Assembly (NCBI RefSeq): GCF_030296915.1
Contig: NZ_AP028031.1
Span: 1,607,501 to 1,671,500, forward strand
DNA length: 64,000 nt
Origin: Anaerostipes hadrus ATCC 29173 = JCM 17467
Lineage (GTDB): Bacteria > Bacillota > Clostridia > Lachnospirales > Lachnospiraceae
Direction: 5' to 3'
Shown here piece by piece: positions 17,399-26,392 of the stretch (its first letter is position 1; every line of letters begins with the position of its first letter). The translations under genes and the position numbers were made by a program. The notes under the pieces were generated by a model. It was not told the origin of the DNA. It did no database searches and saw nothing but the letters and a program-made list of their open reading frames with translations.

Positions 17399-19387
17399 AT
17401 GGCAGCAAAGAATTTCCGTAAATTATTTGAACCGTACACAGTAAAATCTATGACATTAAGGAACAGAATTGTCATGACTCCCATTGGAACAAATTTTGCT
17501 GAGCATACCGGAGAAGTAAATGAAAGAATCATTGATTATTATAAACAGCGTGCAAAGGGCGGAACAGGTCTGATCACGATTGAAGCTGCGAGTGTTTATT
17601 CACCACAAGGAGCAAGCGGATCATACCAGCTTCGTATCGACCACGATAATTATATTCCTGGATTATACAGATTATGTGAAAGCATCCATGACTGTGGATC
17701 TAAGATCAGTATCTTACTAAATCATGCTGGTTCTGCAGCGAATGGTAAAATAACAAACATCCAACCAGTATCTGCATCTGATATTCCATCCAGAGTTGGT
17801 GGTGATATTCCTCGTGCTTTAACAACAGATGAAATCTACACGATCGTTGATAAATTTGCTGAAGCAGCAAAACGTGCAGTTACAGCAGGATTTGATGCTG
17901 TTGAGATTCAGGCTGGACATGGTTATTTATTAAACCAGTTCTTATCTCCAACAACAAATGACCGTACTGATGAATTTGGTGGATCTAAAGAGAATCGTGC
18001 ACGTTTCACTACATTAGTATTAAAAGCTGTTCGTGAGACAGTTGGTGAAAATATTCCTATCTTCTTAGGAATCAGTGCTGATGAACTTGCTGAAGGTGGT
18101 AACACATTAGATGATACATTAGAGATCGTTGAATATTTCAAAGATTACGTTGATGTATTTGATGTTTCTGCTGGACTTACATGTTCTATCCAGTACCAGT
18201 ATGATGCAGATTACCTTCCAGATGGATGGAAATCTTATATGTCTAAATCAATCAAAGAAAAGACTGGAAAACCTTGTCAGACAAGTGGTAATATCCGTGA
18301 ACCAGAAGTTGCAAACCGTATTCTTGAAGATGGTGAAGCAGATCTGATCGCAATCGGACGTGGACTGATCGCTGATCCTGAATGGGTAAATAAAGTTCAG
18401 TTTGGTAACACAGATGATATCAATCGTTGTATCTCATGTAACAATGGATGTACAGCAACATTAGGGGATGAACCTATCCGATGCAGCATCAATCCTGCTC
18501 TTGTTTCAGGTTCATTATATAAAGATAAGAAATTAAAGAAACCATGTAACGTTGTCGTTGTTGGTGGTGGTACTGCTGGTCTTGAAGCTGCATGCACAGC
18601 TGCTGAAGTTGGATGTGCAACTGTTCTGATCGAGAAATCAGGAGAACTCGGTGGACTTGCCAGACGTGTAGGAAAGATGCCTAACAAACAGCGTCTTGGA
18701 TATTTCCCTCAGTACTTAGAACGTCGTGCAATGAAACTTAAGAACCTGTTTATCTGTAAGAATACAGAAGCTTCTATCGAATTTATCGAAGGTTTCAAAC
18801 CAGATATCGTTGTTAACGCAACAGGATCCGTTCCTCTTCTTCCAAATATCCCTGGATTAAAAGAGAACTTAGAAGCAGGAAATGTATCTACGATCTTTGA
18901 TCTGGTAGATCACGTAGATTCTTATCCAGAAGATTTATCTGGTAAGAAAGTTGTTGTGATCGGTGGTGGTAACGTAGGACTTGACGTTGTTGAATTCTTT
19001 GTTCCTAGAAAAGCTGATGTAACGATCGTTGAGCAGAAATCTCACTTTGGTGAGAACCTTGACTTTATCACTAAGACTGGTTCTATCGAATTCATGAATA
19101 AGAATAAAGTAAATCAGTATCCAAATGCTTCTTTATTAGAAGTTAAAGATCACAGCTTTATTGTAAGACATGACTATAAAGATCTTGAATTAGACTTCGA
19201 TTATGGATTTGTATGTCTTGGAATGCAGTCTGCAACTCCTTCTCTTCAGGAATTATACAACCACTTCATCTATGAAGGTGTTGAAGTACTTAATATCGGT
19301 GACAGTGCTCAGACACGTCGTATCATCGAAGGTGTAAAAGAAGGTCGTGACATTTTAGTTGCATTAGAACGTCAGGATTTCATCTAA
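17399..19387 (+). CDS. Enoate reductase / 2,4-dienoyl-CoA reductase-type flavoprotein (first copy)
   Basis: 662 residues. Residues 1-330 form an old-yellow-enzyme FMN barrel (NRIVMTPIGTN, EIQAGHGYLLNQFLSPTTN, RTDEFGGS). A 4Fe-4S cluster motif follows (CISCNNGC plus a Cys about 11 residues on, near residue 345). Residues 380-660 are an FAD/NAD(P)H oxidoreductase with VVVVGGGTAGLEAA and a second dinucleotide motif VVVIGGGNVGLDVVEFF. This is the architecture of FadH, BaiCD and clostridial enoate reductase. It reduces C=C bonds next to a carbonyl, using NAD(P)H through FAD, Fe-S and FMN. The substrate is not identifiable from sequence. The neighbourhood suggests a dehydroshikimate-like or other unsaturated cyclic acid. 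Confidence 0.88.
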   Translation: MAAKNFRKLFEPYTVKSMTLRNRIVMTPIGTNFAEHTGEVNERIIDYYKQRAKGGTGLITIEAASVYSPQGASGSYQLRIDHDNYIPGLYRLCESIHDCGSKISILLNHAGSAANGKITNIQPVSASDIPSRVGGDIPRALTTDEIYTIVDKFAEAAKRAVTAGFDAVEIQAGHGYLLNQFLSPTTNDRTDEFGGSKENRARFTTLVLKAVRETVGENIPIFLGISADELAEGGNTLDDTLEIVEYFKDYVDVFDVSAGLTCSIQYQYDADYLPDGWKSYMSKSIKEKTGKPCQTSGNIREPEVANRILEDGEADLIAIGRGLIADPEWVNKVQFGNTDDINRCISCNNGCTATLGDEPIRCSINPALVSGSLYKDKKLKKPCNVVVVGGGTAGLEAACTAAEVGCATVLIEKSGELGGLARRVGKMPNKQRLGYFPQYLERRAMKLKNLFICKNTEASIEFIEGFKPDIVVNATGSVPLLPNIPGLKENLEAGNVSTIFDLVDHVDSYPEDLSGKKVVVIGGGNVGLDVVEFFVPRKADVTIVEQKSHFGENLDFITKTGSIEFMNKNKVNQYPNASLLEVKDHSFIVRHDYKDLELDFDYGFVCLGMQSATPSLQELYNHFIYEGVEVLNIGDSAQTRRIIEGVKEGRDILVALERQDFI

Positions 19388-19446
19388 GATCATAATTTTG
19401 ATTTCAAACCTTTCTTTAAAAGATAAGAAATATATTGTAAATATAT

Positions 19447-19491
19447 AAAAAACATGGACCAGATAACAAAGATCTGACCCATGTTTTTTAT
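19447..19491. terminator. Bidirectional terminator between convergent genes
   Basis: AAAAAACATGG...CCATGTTTTTT forms a stem with an inner CAGAT/ATCTG helix and A/T runs on both sides. It serves the reductase (plus) and yqeG (minus). Confidence 0.85.
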
Positions 19492-19498
19492 TATTTCA

Positions 19499-19999
19499 TT
19501 AATGTTTTTTCTTACGGTACTGCCACAACACAATCTTTTCAAAATAACGCTTTATGACGATCTGAATCTCTTCTTTCGGATTCATCGGTGTTACAAGAAT
19601 ACTATGTATACCTGTTCTGTTCGCTCCATAAACATCTGTAAACAACTGATCTCCAACGAAGAATGTATTCTTCTTATCCGTTCCCATCAGTTTCATTGCT
19701 GTCTCATATCCTTTGATCGATGGTTTATTTGCTTTGTATACATAATATTTCCCACCGACTGCCTCGCAGAACGCTTTCACTCTTGGTTCTTTGTTGTTAC
19801 TTGTAAAACAATACTGCATCCCCATCGCATCCAGTCTCTTAAATAACTTCTTTGCACGTTCATCTGCTGGTGCATTGTGTGGTACTAACGTATTATCGAC
19901 ATCAAAGATCACTCCTCGATATCCTTCTTTGTAGTATCGTTCGAAATCAATATCATAAGTACTTCTGATATCTTCGGACGGGTAGAATTTCTGAAACAT
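19499..19999 (-). CDS. YqeG family HAD phosphatase
   Basis: 166 residues with the HAD motifs of subclass IIIA: FDVDNTL (motif I, about 33-39), TSNN (motif II, about 68), the lysine in YKANKPS (motif III) and VGDQLFTDVYGAN (motif IV, about 118). Length and motif spacing match YqeG, a phosphatase conserved in Firmicutes and often near shikimate or ribosome-assembly genes. Phosphatidylglycerophosphate phosphatase activity is known for related eukaryotic proteins. It is convergent with the reductase gene. Confidence 0.88.
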   Translation of the reverse strand: MFQKFYPSEDIRSTYDIDFERYYKEGYRGVIFDVDNTLVPHNAPADERAKKLFKRLDAMGMQYCFTSNNKEPRVKAFCEAVGGKYYVYKANKPSIKGYETAMKLMGTDKKNTFFVGDQLFTDVYGANRTGIHSILVTPMNPKEEIQIVIKRYFEKIVLWQYRKKKH

Positions 20000-20080
20000 A
20001 ATTTATCTTCCTTTTTACATCTTTACATTGTTCAATCTTGTTTATTTTATAACAGCTTTTTACAATTAGCAAGAAGAAAA

Positions 20081-20125
20081 CAAAATATGAGACCAGTTTT
20101 TTCAAAAATTCTAGTCTCATATCAT
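20081..20125 (-). terminator. Terminator of the TRAP operon
   Basis: ATATGAGAC (20085-20093) pairs with GTCTCATAT (20114-20122). On the minus strand a T-rich tract follows. It lies just past the dctP stop. Confidence 0.75.
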
Positions 20126-20130
20126 TCATT

Positions 20131-21150
20131 TTATTTCTCTGCACCGCTTAAATATGCATTATAAATATCTCTTGAGATATTCTTCTTGATCGCATCATAA
20201 ACTGGCCGTGCCTGCTTACGCATCTCTTTCTGTGTCTTTGCATCAAGTTTCACAATCTTTGTACCACTGTCTTCAATGGTTTTGATACGGTCTGCGATTC
20301 TCTTGTCAGATGCTTCTCTTGCATACACTTTCGCTGTCTGCGATGCCTGATCGATGATCTTCTGCTGGTCTTTTGACAGACTGTTATAGAATTCATCACT
20401 GACAATCAGCGAAATATAATGTGGCAGATGGTTTGTCTCTACAACATAATCCTGCTGCTCATATAATTTGCTGGAAACGATAACTTCGTAAGGATTCTCC
20501 TGTGCATCGATCGTTCCCTGCTGAAGTCCGATATAAACTTCGCTGAACGTCATTGGTGTTGGATTCGCTCCAAGTGTCTTCCAGAACTTCAAATGATAGC
20601 TGTTCTCCATCGTACGAATCTTCTGCCCTTTGAAGTCGTTAATACTCTTAACATTCTTATTGGTAGACATAACACGGAATCCCTGATCGGCATATCCAAG
20701 TAATTTGTATCCACCCTTCTGATATACTTTCTCCATCTTCTGATAGAACTCTTCATTATCAACAGCTGCTCGTGCCTGTTGGATCGTTGTAAATGCACTT
20801 GGCAGGTCAAATACTGCGGTATCTGGAAGGAATGTTACCTGTGGTGCAGTATTCTGTACGACAAATGGGATATCCCCATCTTTACAACTCTCAAGAAGCT
20901 CACGGTCTCCTCCGAGCGTACTGTTTGGATAAACTTCGATCTTCATCTTTCCATGACTTAATCTGGAAACTTCTTTTGCAAACTTCTCTGCATAAAGCTG
21001 TGTTACCGTATCTTCCGGACTGGAAGTTCCAAGCGGCCATGCATATCTTTGTACTTCGTCTTTCTTTTGTTTCTTCTTACATCCGGATAAACTGAATAAT
21101 AAGACTCCTGCAAGAAGAACTACGACGGATCTTTTTATGATTTTTCTCAT
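20131..21150 (-). CDS. TRAP transporter solute-binding lipoprotein (DctP family)
   Basis: 339 residues with a lipoprotein signal (VVVLLAGVLLFSLSGC, Cys about 24), so it is tethered outside the membrane. The mature domain follows the DctP pattern: FAKEVSRLSHGKMKIEVYPN, LGGDRELLESCKDGDI, a central KIRTMENSYHLKFWKTLGANP with the conserved Arg that binds the ligand carboxylate, and EVYIGLQQGTIDAQENP. It delivers an organic acid to DctQM. Substrate identity is inferred from the adjacent quinate/shikimate genes and could equally be another carboxylate. Confidence 0.9.
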   Translation of the reverse strand: MRKIIKRSVVVLLAGVLLFSLSGCKKKQKKDEVQRYAWPLGTSSPEDTVTQLYAEKFAKEVSRLSHGKMKIEVYPNSTLGGDRELLESCKDGDIPFVVQNTAPQVTFLPDTAVFDLPSAFTTIQQARAAVDNEEFYQKMEKVYQKGGYKLLGYADQGFRVMSTNKNVKSINDFKGQKIRTMENSYHLKFWKTLGANPTPMTFSEVYIGLQQGTIDAQENPYEVIVSSKLYEQQDYVVETNHLPHYISLIVSDEFYNSLSKDQQKIIDQASQTAKVYAREASDKRIADRIKTIEDSGTKIVKLDAKTQKEMRKQARPVYDAIKKNISRDIYNAYLSGAEK

Positions 21151-21166
21151 GAAATCCTAAACCTCC

Positions 21167-22456
21167 TTATAAAAGTGCCAGACTGATCTGTGGAATAAAT
21201 GTGATCAGAAGTAATGCGATCAGGAAGCAGATAATCAGCGGCATTGCTTTCTGTGCGATCTTCATCACTGGAATATCCGTTAAGGATGATGCCACAAATA
21301 AGTTGACTCCAATTGGTGGTGTAACGAAACCAATTGCAAGGTTTACAACCATCATAACACCAAAATGAATCGGATTCATACCGATTGCTGTAACGATCGG
21401 TAATAAAATTGGTGTCAAAATAAGAATCGCTGGTGTCGTATCCATGACCATACCTACGATCAACAAGAATATATTGATCACAAGCAAGATCACAATCTTA
21501 TTATGGAAGTTACCTAAGATCCATGCACTAATGGACTGTGGTACACGCATCAATGTTAATACTCTTGAGAATGCAATGGATGCTGCCAAGATAAACAGAA
21601 TAGGTGCATATGTTCTCACACCTTCTACCATGATTCCCCAGATATCTTTAAATTTCATGGATTTATAGATAAATAAACTGACTACTAAAGAGTAAAATAC
21701 AGAAATAACCGCTGCTTCTGTTGGGGATGCGATTCCTGTGTAAATACATCCAAGGATGATAACCGGACTTAAGATTGCAAAAAAGCTTTCTTTAAATACT
21801 CCAATAAATCCTTTTGCATGTAACTGATCGATCTCTGCTGCGATCTTTTCCTTATCTTCTCCATGTTTTTTACAATAATAAATGGCATACACCATCAATA
21901 AGGCACCAATCAATAATCCTGGTACAACTCCTGCCATAAACAGATCACTTACAGATTCCCCAGATGCCATACCATACATGATAAATGGGATACTTGGCGG
22001 TATGATAACTCCAAGCCCGCCCGCAACTGCTACGATTGCTGTTGAAAATGACTTGTCATATCCTAAACGAACTAAGATTGGAATTGTCATGCTTCCTACT
22101 GCTGCTACAGTTGCAGGTGCAGATCCTGAGATTGCTCCATAAAATAAGCAGGTTACAATTACTGCACATGGCATTCCTGCCGTTAATTTTCCTATAAAAA
22201 ACGCAAAAACGTCAAAAATCTTCTTAGAGATTCCCCCTTTTGCCATGATCATTCCAGATAATACAAACATTGGAACTGCAAGTAATGGGAAACTATCAAT
22301 TCCTCCAAGCATAGAACGAATGACAAATGTCCCACTTGCTGTAAATGATGGATCAAATGCTCCTGGAAGTACAGATACGATCCCAAGGGCGATCGAAATC
22401 GGAATTGCAATGATCAGACAAATAAAGAAGAGTAAAAATACGACTGCTGCTGACAT
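21167..22456 (-). CDS. TRAP transporter large permease (DctM family)
   Basis: 429 residues with about 12 membrane segments and DctM signatures such as AGGLGVIIPPSIPFIMYG and GMVMDTTPAILILTPILLP. It is the sodium- or proton-coupled channel subunit of the TRAP importer. Its ATG follows the dctQ stop directly, so translation is probably coupled. The last residues are 16 bases from dctP. Confidence 0.92.
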   Translation of the reverse strand: MSAAVVFLLFFICLIIAIPISIALGIVSVLPGAFDPSFTASGTFVIRSMLGGIDSFPLLAVPMFVLSGMIMAKGGISKKIFDVFAFFIGKLTAGMPCAVIVTCLFYGAISGSAPATVAAVGSMTIPILVRLGYDKSFSTAIVAVAGGLGVIIPPSIPFIMYGMASGESVSDLFMAGVVPGLLIGALLMVYAIYYCKKHGEDKEKIAAEIDQLHAKGFIGVFKESFFAILSPVIILGCIYTGIASPTEAAVISVFYSLVVSLFIYKSMKFKDIWGIMVEGVRTYAPILFILAASIAFSRVLTLMRVPQSISAWILGNFHNKIVILLVINIFLLIVGMVMDTTPAILILTPILLPIVTAIGMNPIHFGVMMVVNLAIGFVTPPIGVNLFVASSLTDIPVMKIAQKAMPLIICFLIALLLITFIPQISLALL

Positions 22457-22951
22457 TTATTTTTCCTCCTTTTCTTCATCTTTGCGGATCACAATCTTAA
22501 ATTCAATGATCCAACGTTGGACGATACGAAATGCTACTAAAACAAAACTAAATAGCGGGGCTGCCTGAATATAATACATTGGAATCTGACATGCGGGACT
22601 TACCTGTCCACTTTCAAATGCACTCTTTAAATAAAGAACTGCATATGGAATCAGATATAAAAACAAGGCAAGTTCGATCGTGTGGTTCACCACTTTGAAC
22701 AATGCTTTCCCTCTTCTTGGAAACATTGCTACAAACTGTTCGATTTTAATGGAAATACATTTCTTAGTACAATAACTAACACTGATAAAGCCTGACCAGA
22801 TAAATAAATATCTTGTCAGTTCCTCTGACCATGAAAGGGACGCTCCAAGTGCATATCTTGCAAATACCTGAATTCCCATGATCACTGTCATGGCGATCAA
22901 TAATGCTACCATTAGAAATTCTTCCAGATTCTCATCAAGCCATTTTAGCAT
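22457..22951 (-). CDS. TRAP transporter small permease (DctQ family)
   Basis: 164 residues with four hydrophobic segments and the family motif FARYALGASLSWSEELTRYLFIW (key residues A-R-Y, W-S-E-E). It is the first gene of the dctQMP operon, behind a good promoter at 23033-23061 and an AGAGGTG ribosome site. It forms the membrane complex with DctM. Confidence 0.88.
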   Translation of the reverse strand: MLKWLDENLEEFLMVALLIAMTVIMGIQVFARYALGASLSWSEELTRYLFIWSGFISVSYCTKKCISIKIEQFVAMFPRRGKALFKVVNHTIELALFLYLIPYAVLYLKSAFESGQVSPACQIPMYYIQAAPLFSFVLVAFRIVQRWIIEFKIVIRKDEEKEEK

Positions 22952-23032
22952 GATTCACCTCTTTCTACTTTCTATAACAAAAGTCTTTATTTTCACAAAC
23001 TATGGCAAAACTTTAACAATTTGCTCTACTAA

Positions 23033-23061
23033 ATTATACTGAAAAAATAGGATTTCAGCAA
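23033..23061 (-). promoter_or_regulatory. SigA-type promoter of dctQMP
   Basis: On the minus strand TTGCTG (23056-23061) and TATAAT (23033-23038) are separated by 17 bases, about 80 bases before the dctQ start. The TRAP operon is therefore likely transcribed separately from ydiB-MFS-aroD. Confidence 0.65.
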
Positions 23062-23080
23062 ATATTTTTTATGTATTTAA

Positions 23081-23125
23081 AAAAGAGGAAAAGAATAACC
23101 AAGAATCTTCTCCTCTTCTACATTT
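23081..23125 (-). terminator. Probable terminator of the ydiB-MFS-aroD operon
   Basis: On the minus strand GAGGA and AAGA pair with TCTT and TCCTC around a loop, with one mismatch, followed by six T. It is positioned 20 bases past the aroD stop. Confidence 0.65.
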
Positions 23126-23145
23126 AATTTTTAAAGATTCAGTTC

Positions 23146-23913
23146 TTATAATCCCTGATTTTCATGAAGGAACTGAAGCATATTATTTAAGTCATTGACT
23201 GCTGCCTGTCCAGGTGCAGATGCTTTTTTCGCTGCTCCGAATGTAAGAGCAGATCCGAATACTTCACCGCAAAGACGGCTGATCAGCCCTGTTCCTGCCA
23301 TAGACATTGTGATGATCGGACGATCTGCATGTTCTGTATACATTTCTTCTGTTGCACAGAGAAGTGTTAATACGTCACGTCTGCAAGTTGGCATAACTGC
23401 GATCTTAGGGATATCAGCACCAAGTTCCTGCATTTTGCAAAGTCTTCTTACGATTTCATCTTTTTCAGGTGTTTTGTCAAAATCATGGTTCGATGCAACA
23501 ACTTTTACTCCACATTCATGAGCAGCTGCTACGATTGCTTTTACGATCTCATCACCTGTGAATGCTTCTACATCTACAAGATCAACATATCCTGTTTTTG
23601 CAGCAGCGATGTTTAATTCTTTGTAAGGTTCTGCTTCGATTGCTTTTTCTCCACCTTCTTTTGATGTACGGAATGTGAAAAGAATTGGTGTTTCACCTAA
23701 AGCTTCTCTTAAGTCTTTTAATACGTCTTCTACTTTATCAAATTCGAATACTCCTTCGAACCAGTCAACACGCCATTCCACAACGTCTACAGGGATGCTG
23801 TCAAATGTTTTCGCTTCTGCGATGATTTCATCTTTTGTAACACCTACGATAGGTACACAGATTTTAGGAACTCCGCTTCCGATTTCAATATTTCTTACTT
23901 TTACTGTATTCAT
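23146..23913 (-). CDS. aroD: 3-dehydroquinate dehydratase, type I
   Basis: 255 residues of the Schiff-base (class I) family. It interconverts 3-dehydroquinate and 3-dehydroshikimate. VVEWRVDWFEG holds the substrate-binding Glu/Arg region, ASNHDFDKTP the catalytic His (about 143) and IPKIAVMP the Schiff-base Lys (about 170). The start at 23913 has GGAGG 9 bases upstream; the open frame extends 22 codons further but without a better site. It is the last gene of an operon with a quinate/shikimate dehydrogenase and an MFS carrier. The same trio (ydiN, ydiB, aroD) is adjacent in E. coli, which supports a shared pathway role. Confidence 0.95.
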   Translation of the reverse strand: MNTVKVRNIEIGSGVPKICVPIVGVTKDEIIAEAKTFDSIPVDVVEWRVDWFEGVFEFDKVEDVLKDLREALGETPILFTFRTSKEGGEKAIEAEPYKELNIAAAKTGYVDLVDVEAFTGDEIVKAIVAAAHECGVKVVASNHDFDKTPEKDEIVRRLCKMQELGADIPKIAVMPTCRRDVLTLLCATEEMYTEHADRPIITMSMAGTGLISRLCGEVFGSALTFGAAKKASAPGQAAVNDLNNMLQFLHENQGL

Positions 23914-23985
23914 TGACAATTTCCTCCTATTGTCCGAACGTTCTCCCGAAGCATAAACCTCGGGAGTTCCTATTACCAATACTAA

Positions 23986-25179
23986 TTAATTTTTAGATGC
24001 CTCTTCTGCATTCTTTAATAATACACCATAACGTACGTTTACGAAAAGTGCTAATAAGATTCCGATTGCTGTAATTACGATATTCATCATGATTACGCTT
24101 GTAGATGTCATTTTTGCAGCTGCTGTTAAGATTGTGTAGTTACATAAGCTAGATGCGATCATAACTAAACTTGTGATTGTTCCTTTGATTTTAGGGAACA
24201 GATCATTTACAACGGCTGTTGCCATCTGAAGTACTCCGCCTGCTGCTGCATATCCGATCACGAATGCTCCAACATAGCAGATCATAGGTGTCTTAATAAT
24301 GTAAACTAATGCTAACATTACAAGAGAGATTGCTGGATAAATCACTAGGAATCTTACCTGTTTGAATTTTGTGATCAATACACTTGTTACGAATAATGCT
24401 ACCATTGTACCTGCAGAATAGTATGTCTGCATCACAGATACGTTCTGAGATGGGATTTTTGCAATTTCAGTACCAAATGTCTGAGCACAGTTTAACCATA
24501 ACTGGAATGTAGCTGTACTTGTGAATCCGATCAGGATCAATGCAATACTCTCGATAGAAAAATGTGCATTCTTTAAGTTGCTGATGAAAGATTCAGATTT
24601 TCCTGCTTCAGATGTTGCTGGGAATGGAGCAAAGATTGCTAAGATTCCCATGATACCGATGCATACACCAGCGATAACTGGAAGCATTAAGTATGACATG
24701 CTTGTTCCTGCTACAATACCTAAGAAGAAAGGCATTAATAACTGTGCAACAGAAATGAAGAATTTGATCCCCATTGTTGCGATACCTGTATATTTGTAAA
24801 TAATTTCAGTTACAGCTGGATATGTTGCTGTATCTAAGAATGAGTTCGCGATACCACCAAGAACTGCTGCGATATAAGCAATTGTTGTGTTTGGTGAGAA
24901 TGCGATCCCTACTAAGAAAATAACGTATGAAGCACATCCAATGATCACTGATAAACGACGTCCTAATTTGTCAGATAAAGGTCCTGCAAATGGAAGGGAG
25001 ATCAAACGTCCCAATCCTAATGCTGCTGCAATGGAAGTTACTGCCATAACATCTTTTAATCCCCACTGGCTTGCGAGCATTTCTTTTACTACCTGCTGAC
25101 TTAAGATGGAACATCCAATTCCATGAATGAAATAGTTCAGATAAAGAACTAAGGCACTTGGTATGTATTTTTTATCCAT
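23986..25179 (-). CDS. MFS transporter, YdiN/YdiM-like
   Basis: 397 residues with 12 hydrophobic segments. The cytoplasmic loop 2-3 motif of the major facilitator superfamily is visible as GPLSDKLGRRLSVIIG (about 66-81). Placement between ydiB and aroD parallels the E. coli ydiN-ydiB-aroD order, so it may carry quinate, shikimate or a product of their metabolism. Direction and substrate are inferred only. It ends 72 bases before the aroD start. Confidence 0.85.
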   Translation of the reverse strand: MDKKYIPSALVLYLNYFIHGIGCSILSQQVVKEMLASQWGLKDVMAVTSIAAALGLGRLISLPFAGPLSDKLGRRLSVIIGCASYVIFLVGIAFSPNTTIAYIAAVLGGIANSFLDTATYPAVTEIIYKYTGIATMGIKFFISVAQLLMPFFLGIVAGTSMSYLMLPVIAGVCIGIMGILAIFAPFPATSEAGKSESFISNLKNAHFSIESIALILIGFTSTATFQLWLNCAQTFGTEIAKIPSQNVSVMQTYYSAGTMVALFVTSVLITKFKQVRFLVIYPAISLVMLALVYIIKTPMICYVGAFVIGYAAAGGVLQMATAVVNDLFPKIKGTITSLVMIASSLCNYTILTAAAKMTSTSVIMMNIVITAIGILLALFVNVRYGVLLKNAEEASKN

Positions 25180-25220
25180 TTTAATAATTCCTCTCGTTTG
25201 CTATATGGTTATGACTGATC

Positions 25221-26096
25221 TTAGTCATATTTGATATCTAATACTTCTTTCATATGCTCGATCGGCATATGTTTTCCTGTCCATAAGTGGAAAGCAGCAT
25301 CACCCTGGAATAACATCATTCCAAGACCGTTCATTGTCTTACATCCAGCTTTCTTAGCAAGTCTTAATGTTTCTGTCTCTCTTGGAGCGTAAACTGTATC
25401 TGTTACGATCAGGTCTGGACGGAAGTATGTTTCATCAGGAACAACTGTCTGTCCTTCTAATGGTTTCATTCCTACACCAGTTGCCTGTGCGAATAAGTAG
25501 CTGTCTGCAATTTCTTCTCTTAATTTATCTTTGTCATCAAGATCGTAAAGATTTACGATACAATCTGTGTTTTCACGGATCTTCTTTACTGTTTCTTCAG
25601 CGTTAGCCCAGAATTTATCTTTGATATTGAAGATTGACATTTCTTTGACACCGTCTAATGCAGCCTGAATCTCGATTGCTGTCGCAGCTCCACCAGCACC
25701 AGCGATTGTCATTTTTTTACCGATCACGTCAATATCGTTGTCTTTTAATGACTGCATGTATCCGATACCGTCTGTGATATGTCCGATCAGTTTTCCGTTG
25801 TCATTTACGATCGTGTTAACAGCTCCTGCCATTTTAGCTGCTGGAGATAACTCGTCTAAGTACTGTCCTACAACTGTTTTGTTCGGCATTGATACGTTAG
25901 ATCCAACCATCTTTAAAGCACGAAGTCCCTTGACTGCATCCTCTAATGTGCTGTTGTCAACTTCGAATGCTAAGTATGCATAGTCAAGTCCTAATGTTGC
26001 GAATGCTTCATTATGCATTGCAGGTGAGCTTGAATGTCTGATTGGATAAGCCATTAATCCGATTAATTCAGTATGTCCTGTAATTCTCTCTGCCAT
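25221..26096 (-). CDS. ydiB: Quinate/shikimate dehydrogenase (YdiB-like)
   Basis: 291 residues. It oxidises shikimate and probably quinate at the ring hydroxyl with NAD(P). The sequence resembles YdiB rather than AroE: ELIGLMAYPIRHSSSPAMHN at the start, SNVSMPNK with the catalytic Lys (about 73), TDGIGY with the catalytic Asp (about 109), Rossmann GAGGAATAIEIQAALDG and the C-terminal WTGKHMPIEHMKEVL. The usual Asn before TDG is replaced by Ile. AAGGAG precedes the ATG. It is the first gene of the operon, divergent from the relocated lysR. A purely biosynthetic role is the alternative. Confidence 0.88.
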   Translation of the reverse strand: MAERITGHTELIGLMAYPIRHSSSPAMHNEAFATLGLDYAYLAFEVDNSTLEDAVKGLRALKMVGSNVSMPNKTVVGQYLDELSPAAKMAGAVNTIVNDNGKLIGHITDGIGYMQSLKDNDIDVIGKKMTIAGAGGAATAIEIQAALDGVKEMSIFNIKDKFWANAEETVKKIRENTDCIVNLYDLDDKDKLREEIADSYLFAQATGVGMKPLEGQTVVPDETYFRPDLIVTDTVYAPRETETLRLAKKAGCKTMNGLGMMLFQGDAAFHLWTGKHMPIEHMKEVLDIKYD

Positions 26097-26174
26097 AATT
26101 TTACTCCTTAAATAATATGCTTGTTATAAGTTTCATTTACCCAAAAGTTAATTTTTTAACAACCTTATGGTTAT

Positions 26175-26204
26175 ATTATATGCTATCTTAATTGATACTT
26201 CCAA
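26175..26204 (-). promoter_or_regulatory. SigA-type promoter of the ydiB operon
   Basis: On the minus strand TTCCAA read as TTGGAA (26199-26204) and TATAAT (26175-26180) are separated by 18 bases, about 80 bases before the ydiB ATG. Confidence 0.55.
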
Positions 26205-26222
26205 TATATCTTTTAGTGTTTT

Positions 26223-26243
26223 TTGATAGCTTCAGGCTATCAA
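26223..26243. promoter_or_regulatory. Candidate LysR operator in the ydiB - lysR intergenic region
   Basis: TTGATAGC-N5-GCTATCAA is a perfect 8-bp inverted repeat of LysR type. It lies upstream of the ydiB promoter and before a TATAAT (26250-26255) pointing towards the IS element and the original lysR. Confidence 0.6.
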
Positions 26244-26280
26244 TCGTGTTATAATGAAAATAACTATTAACTGCTATAAT

Positions 26281-26288
26281 AAGGAAGG
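26281..26288 (+). promoter_or_regulatory. Stranded Shine-Dalgarno sequence of the lysR gene
   Basis: AAGGAAGG has no start codon in range now. Removing 26288-28068 would place it 5 bases before the lysR ATG at 28075. Confidence 0.5.
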
Positions 26289-26392
26289 TGTTTAACTGTT
26301 AAAATAGGCTTATAAAAAATTATAAATATATGTTGGATTTTATAATTTTTATTGGTAGAATAAATTATAAATATTATATGGAGGATTTGTTT

